Positions 55,101 through 61,100 of a stretch of 64,000 nt of DNA are shown one piece after another. A program made the translations under genes and the position numbers. Source of the DNA: Branchiostoma floridae (taxonomy: Eukaryota > Chordata > Leptocardii > Amphioxiformes > Branchiostomatidae); contig NC_049984.1 in assembly GCF_000003815.2 (NCBI RefSeq), forward strand, positions 6,530,715 through 6,594,714. The letters are read 5' to 3'. Position 1 is the stretch's first letter. Each line of letters begins with the position of its first letter. The notes beneath the pieces are model-generated. The model did no database searches and was not told the DNA's origin. It worked only from the letters and a program-made list of their open reading frames with translations.

Positions 55101-58100
55101 GTCAGCACGGCGTTCACGCTGTTCAGCCATTCCAAGGAGAACAGGTTCTCGTATGTTTCCTCCGCAATCAGAAGCTTCTCTGTCTCTCGTTCGCGGATGC
55201 AGAACTTGATGGCTAGCCTCGCGGTCCGACGTGACGGTTGTACGATGTAGAAGAGGAATTCACCTGGACGGAGTGGTTCGTCCTGTGGCTCTAGAAGATG
55301 CACCACGATCTTGTCATTAAGGCACAGCGGCCAACCCTCGTGTCTCAAGAGCTTCCCTGCGTGTAAAAGCTGGAAGAGAGAAAATAAGGAAGTCAGCCAT
55401 TATTGCAAGAACATAACATTGAAGTAATTCAGTTGGTAGGTTGATTAAACTATTAATGCAATTGTCATATACCATATTTAGTGATGGGGAGAAATAATTT
55501 GTTCATACCTTCACCAATCCTTTGGAACAAAGATACTGTGCGTTCTAAACAAAGTTTAAAGCAATAGACTGCATCCTTGGCATAGGATAAAGGTAAGAAT
55601 AACAACTTTGTATTACCATGTTTTGCCCTACAAATCAGTATTTTCCAACAACAGTTTCCCACAGGTGTGTTACATTTAGAAGCATCATCCAGACACAGTT
55701 CCAGAAACGTTTGTGGGAAACCAGAGGAACAAAGGAGAACCAATACAGACAAGTTCAAAGTTCTCACATGCCTGCTTTTTCATACTATGGCAACTTGACT
55801 CCCACAATAGTCTGACAAGAACTGAACCCAGGCCACACAGCAGGTAACAGGTGTGTTCCTGTTGTACAACAAATATCACCAAACATGCATGCCTTTCCAA
55901 ACTGCAATGCTATGACTCCTTGTCTTTTACAATTCTGTACCTGCATTGCTAAGCAATAAAAAAAGGCCTACCAGGCTACTGAAGTACCCTAAAGAAAGTC
56001 ACCAAACATGCATGCTACTTCTAACTGCAATGCCATGACTCCTTGCCTTTTACCATTCTGTCTACGACTGCACTTGCATAGCTAAGTCATTCCCCATCAC
56101 TATATTAGCACTGCAAAAAGGGCCTGCCAAGCTACTGCCACACCTGAAAAGTCACCTATTTGAATCTATGGACAAGTTGCTATCATCTATCTATTACTGC
56201 AACAGGAAAGTAAGCCATCAACAAAACTCAAAAGATTTGATATCCAGAGAATCCCAGATAGAAGAGCAAGAAACCCCACCTTTGCGAGTATATCCCACCA
56301 CTGTTTCCCCTGCTACTGACTGTTACCTAAGTCTCCCTCTGGTCTCTACTTAATGAAGCTGTCATTTGAATGTTCAAGTGGCTCCGCACAATGGACATCA
56401 GGGCTAAGAAAACCTCTTCAGAAATAAAGACAACATGAAGAGCCCAGGTCTGGCTCCTGTTTGCAGATCTCCTTAGGCAACTGAGCATCCAAGGCTAGAT
56501 TTACTTTTGCAGGGAGGGGGAATTTATCTTTTGATTGTTGGTTGGTTTGTTGGTTAGTTTACTGACTTAAAAGAATAACTTCAAAAGTTATCTTGATGGA
56601 CTTTCTGTGATCTTCTGATGCTGAACTTGCAATGTTGGAAAAGATATCAACCTAACACTGAACCCAGGATTTTTATTAGAATTCTTACGCCAATTTCAAT
56701 ACAGTTTCAAAACTGCCCAAGAAGACCAGGTGGGGCTGATAAAATCTGGACTATGTATACAGGTGGCCGATGGAAAAATAACTTAAGGGACCACCAAAAT
56801 GTGATCACATTGGGCAGGTGGTCCTCATGTCGAGATGGTCACTTGTACAGGTTTGACTGTATATCAATGCATGCACAAGTGGTCCTTATGTAGAGGTGGT
56901 CACTTGTACAGTTTGACCTAGCTATGAAAAGAGGTGCTGTCTAAAGTTATCACTGACATGAACTTTGTATAGGTTAAGGTTTGACAGCAAACTTGTACTG
57001 ACTACAGGGTAAGTTAGTTGTGCGCAGGTTAAAGTCTGGTTTGCCGTGACCCGATAAAAAACTCTGACGTCTTTGATCATTGAGAGTAAACATGGCTGGT
57101 ACCAGACCGGCACCATTCCCACCACAGGTACACCCAACAAACATTGACTCACAGCAAACATGCCCGGAGAAAGGGTCCATTCATTCAGTATTATTCACCT
57201 TCTCAGTCTAGAAGCAAAATTACTTCCACAGGTAATTTTGGGTCAATATTACAAGCTTTGTTCATTTAGATTATATGAAGCACTATAGGCAAAACCAGGC
57301 AAAACAACATGGATTATTTTCCCTTCCATTTCAAATCTAGATCAAAGTTGTGATATCTAATTCATCAATAAACCCACAATAAATCTCCAAGGTGTTTGCT
57401 TGGACCAAAGAAACATAAAGTGAGGCTACACTTCAAGTGTTTGTCAGGAAAGTTAAGATTTTTTAAGAAACTTTGGAAAGTTTTTTTTTTTAATCTTTTT
57501 TCAACTTCTGTGGCTTAATCAAGTATGTACAAATGTAGAGTCGTTTGCACTCCATATTTCTGACCTGTAATATCTAATTCATTGATAAACCAACAATTAA
57601 CTCAGAGATGTTTACTTGAACCAAACATTGGTAGGGTCAAACACATTTATAAAGTTCTTCTTGACATTAAGTAAATCTGTTACCAGCAACTTTGACGTCA
57701 CAATTTTCTTGCACCTTCACATTGTCTTCAATGCCAAGTCTAGTCATCGAACTTCATAATCTAATTCATCTACAAATCAAAAGCTAATAAATGTTTAGAA
57801 TTCAACCAGCCACTCTTGAAAAGGCATAAAACGCGTACGTGACTGATGAACCGCTTCAACGATAATAAATGTTTGAAATACACATTTATAAATCATACGC
57901 TCCTTATATCCAAAAGGAAACCCCTGGTCCATGTCAGATCTGTCTTGTGCCCTCCTCCTTGACATAATCTGAGTGAAAGTGTTGATGCCATAACCATGGC
58001 AACAGGCCTTGGGAGACCCCCTCTCATCCTGCCATATTTGCCTCCTTTAGAAAGTGAATCTGACGAAATCAATAGTCTGTCTCTTGTCTGGTCCACCCAG

Positions 58101-61100
58101 GGGGCAGAATTCTACAAACAGATGTGTTTTTCCCAGCAATTGAGGGCAGGAGGGTTGCTGGAAGTGTTTGAGGGAGGGCCACTCTACTTTGTCTCAGTGA
58201 TAAAAGCTACAGGTGCTTGAGGAGGCTGCCTTACACGAAGACAAACACTCTGCAATGGCTACCACTTCTGATGGTCATCATTCTCTTACACAAGAGTGGC
58301 CCAAGAACCTCGGATCTGAACACTTAATGACAGCCTGCTCAAAACACTGACGCTAGTTCACCTTTATCCGCGGGGTAACCTATATCCGTTGGTTTTAAAG
58401 ACGGGGTATTTAGAGATCAGGTTGACAGACGACAGTTTTAAACTGCATAATTTGAAAATATTACAATTTGAAACCACAGGCTCGCATCTTAATATCCCCA
58501 AAATATGAAATAACGGATAACGGATATTCACCCGCGAATAAATGTATGTGAACTAGCGTTATATTCCACCAAGTATTACAGAGAAATTAGTGCCCCCCCC
58601 CCAAAAAAAAATTCTTACACACAACACTCATCCACTTGCTCAAAAAATTTTGTTCTTGCTTGCAAATTTTTCTTGCGATGTTCAAAATCAATTACCTACC
58701 CACGCAACCCCTTATTCTATGCATGCCAGACACTAGAAGGCTTTGCCTGCCTTACATTACAATGCCAAGGTCCCTTAATTGTTCAGGTAACATTGTCCAC
58801 ATTTTTAGCATTATCTGATTAGTCAGCCAGTATAACGATCCTTCAACACAACACACACCGCTTCAAGCCATGTGACAACAGCTGGTTATATCCTAATAAT
58901 AAATGGCCTGCGGCAGGCGCTGCGTTTCAACGAGCTACAGACATATTTCATAAAAGCCATTTGATAAAGAAGCCCCGACCATATTTGATGATAAAGGAAT
59001 GCAACCTGACATCATCAAATATGGTTCATCAGGCTACATTTTTTCTTGCCCAACCTCTAAACCAAAACAAATTTGGTGCAATGGGGCTACCTTGGTAGGG
59101 TGAGGGTTAATATCATTTTAGTTCTTTCACTCCATTACATAGTCCCATGGGATGACACCATGCTCCACATTTTTACATCAAATGGTTATGAACACAGGGG
59201 AATGAATGAATACCCAATCATCAAGGTGACCTTGCTCAAATCAAAGAATTATTCCTAACCCTACTGGATAAATCCTAAAACTGTGTACATGTTGGCTAGA
59301 AATAGGAAATTGCTATACTACCTATCTATGATTCTATCTAACAGACACATACAAAGGGTATTAAGATTCTGTTTGCCCTAAATAACCTACAGCCCAAATC
59401 CAGACAGTACATACAACACTAGTATCTGAATTTCATCTTAACACCCCCCACCCCCATAAGCCTTCCAACAAATTGTCAGTTGCTCCTGACTTCAACAAAC
59501 CTTTGAACGTGCACCAAGAATACCCACACAATGTTCATGACCACCCGTACAAACCTGCTCCTATGTAGGGTAATGATTTACACCTCCGTTACAGTGCTGA
59601 ACCCAGCACAGCGACTTCCTGGTGGTGCCACATCATGCACTGATCAATACCACATATTGATTCTGACTCTGCTCCACTCAGCAATACTGTATCAAGATGC
59701 TTATCTAGAACAGGGCATGTGTAAGTCATTTTGGGGTTTTTAGAATCTCTGTGTAGAAAGTCACTACCAAGCAAATAAGGCAATCAAATCAGAGATGGCA
59801 CACTTCACCTCCTTACCCATACTGCTGTGTGCCCCTTTGGGCTCTACAGACAAAAATAGATGCACTGCAGAAAAAAAGACAGAGTCAGAATAAGCAAGGT
59901 ACTGCTGATGTGCCCCGATGCTGTGCCCTTTTAAAGGCACTTAACACACCTTTCCTCACTTCACTCATCTACCTAGCTTCGGTTTGGGTGGTCCCTCAGA
60001 TAGGACATCAAATGGAGATTCCATGTTTGGAAGGCAAACACCTCAATCACGTTACAGGTATTGAAATGAGTTGGGGTCCTTCCCGTTGTGACTGGATCAA
60101 ACCTTACTCCAGGCTAACATCTTAAAAAGGTAATAGTTATGTCAATTCTTCCATATATGTGGTAAAACTTAGACTCTACCAGGCTTCGTGGATCGGTGGT
60201 CTAATTGTAGAAATTGGACAAATAGAATCTATAGTACGCTAGGGGAGTTAGCCGGCCAGAAGAGTACGTTTCCTCACCACGATGGTGAGGATAATGATTC
60301 TACCGATCCACGGAGCCTGGTAGAGGCTAGGTAAAACTAAATAAATGAAAAAAATAAAAACTGGCATGCATAGACTGACAGATAAGGTAAATACAATTCA
60401 CTCCCTTGAGGCAAAATGTATCACTATCTGATCTGTTTACAACTGTCTGTTGACGCTGGTACACACCTGGTCCATTACCAGAACAGTCCAGTCAAAAACA
60501 ACAATCATGCATGTTACCATTTCCTGAAGAGAGATTTTCAACATTTAAAAAAAAATCAAAAAGAAAAAAATGCTCAAATCAAGAAAAGAACCAGCAGACA
60601 ATAACAATTGACAGTAATAGGATAACAAATTACCCAGCTGAGAAACCTATCATTATACTGATTTAAGGTACTATTACCTGTGGCTAATGAAAAGGTCAGG
60701 AGTTTTAAGGCCACCACATTCTCACAGTCTTTGGTCATCTTTTAAAATCACTCTAAGTGCACCTACCGCATTCAGGGTCACAGAAAACTCCACCTTTGCC
60801 CTAAAGCTCTTCCCAGGTTCATCAAATTTCTATCACCTAATAAATCATAAGTTTTAGCCACCATTTTCCAAACAGCTGGGGGAGAATCGGGGTATGTACG
60901 CTGAAGGTCGGGGTCATCTGCTCGGCCAGGTAACTCCCTATGACATTTAGAGGTCGAGAGGTCAAGACTCATTTTGTGGTGATCCTTTCCAAACACACCT
61001 GTCGCAGGTAATGGAGCTTTAACCTTGTGGGGAATTAAGCACAGGTTATATAGACACTGGGCCACCTGGGCTAGTGGGCTGGAAGAAAGGATCTCTTTGT

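Noticed and set aside
54810-55250. 146-codon plus-strand Leu/Ser-rich frame
   Set aside because: Antisense shadow of exon 3, whose minus-strand frame carries the family motif and valid splice sites.
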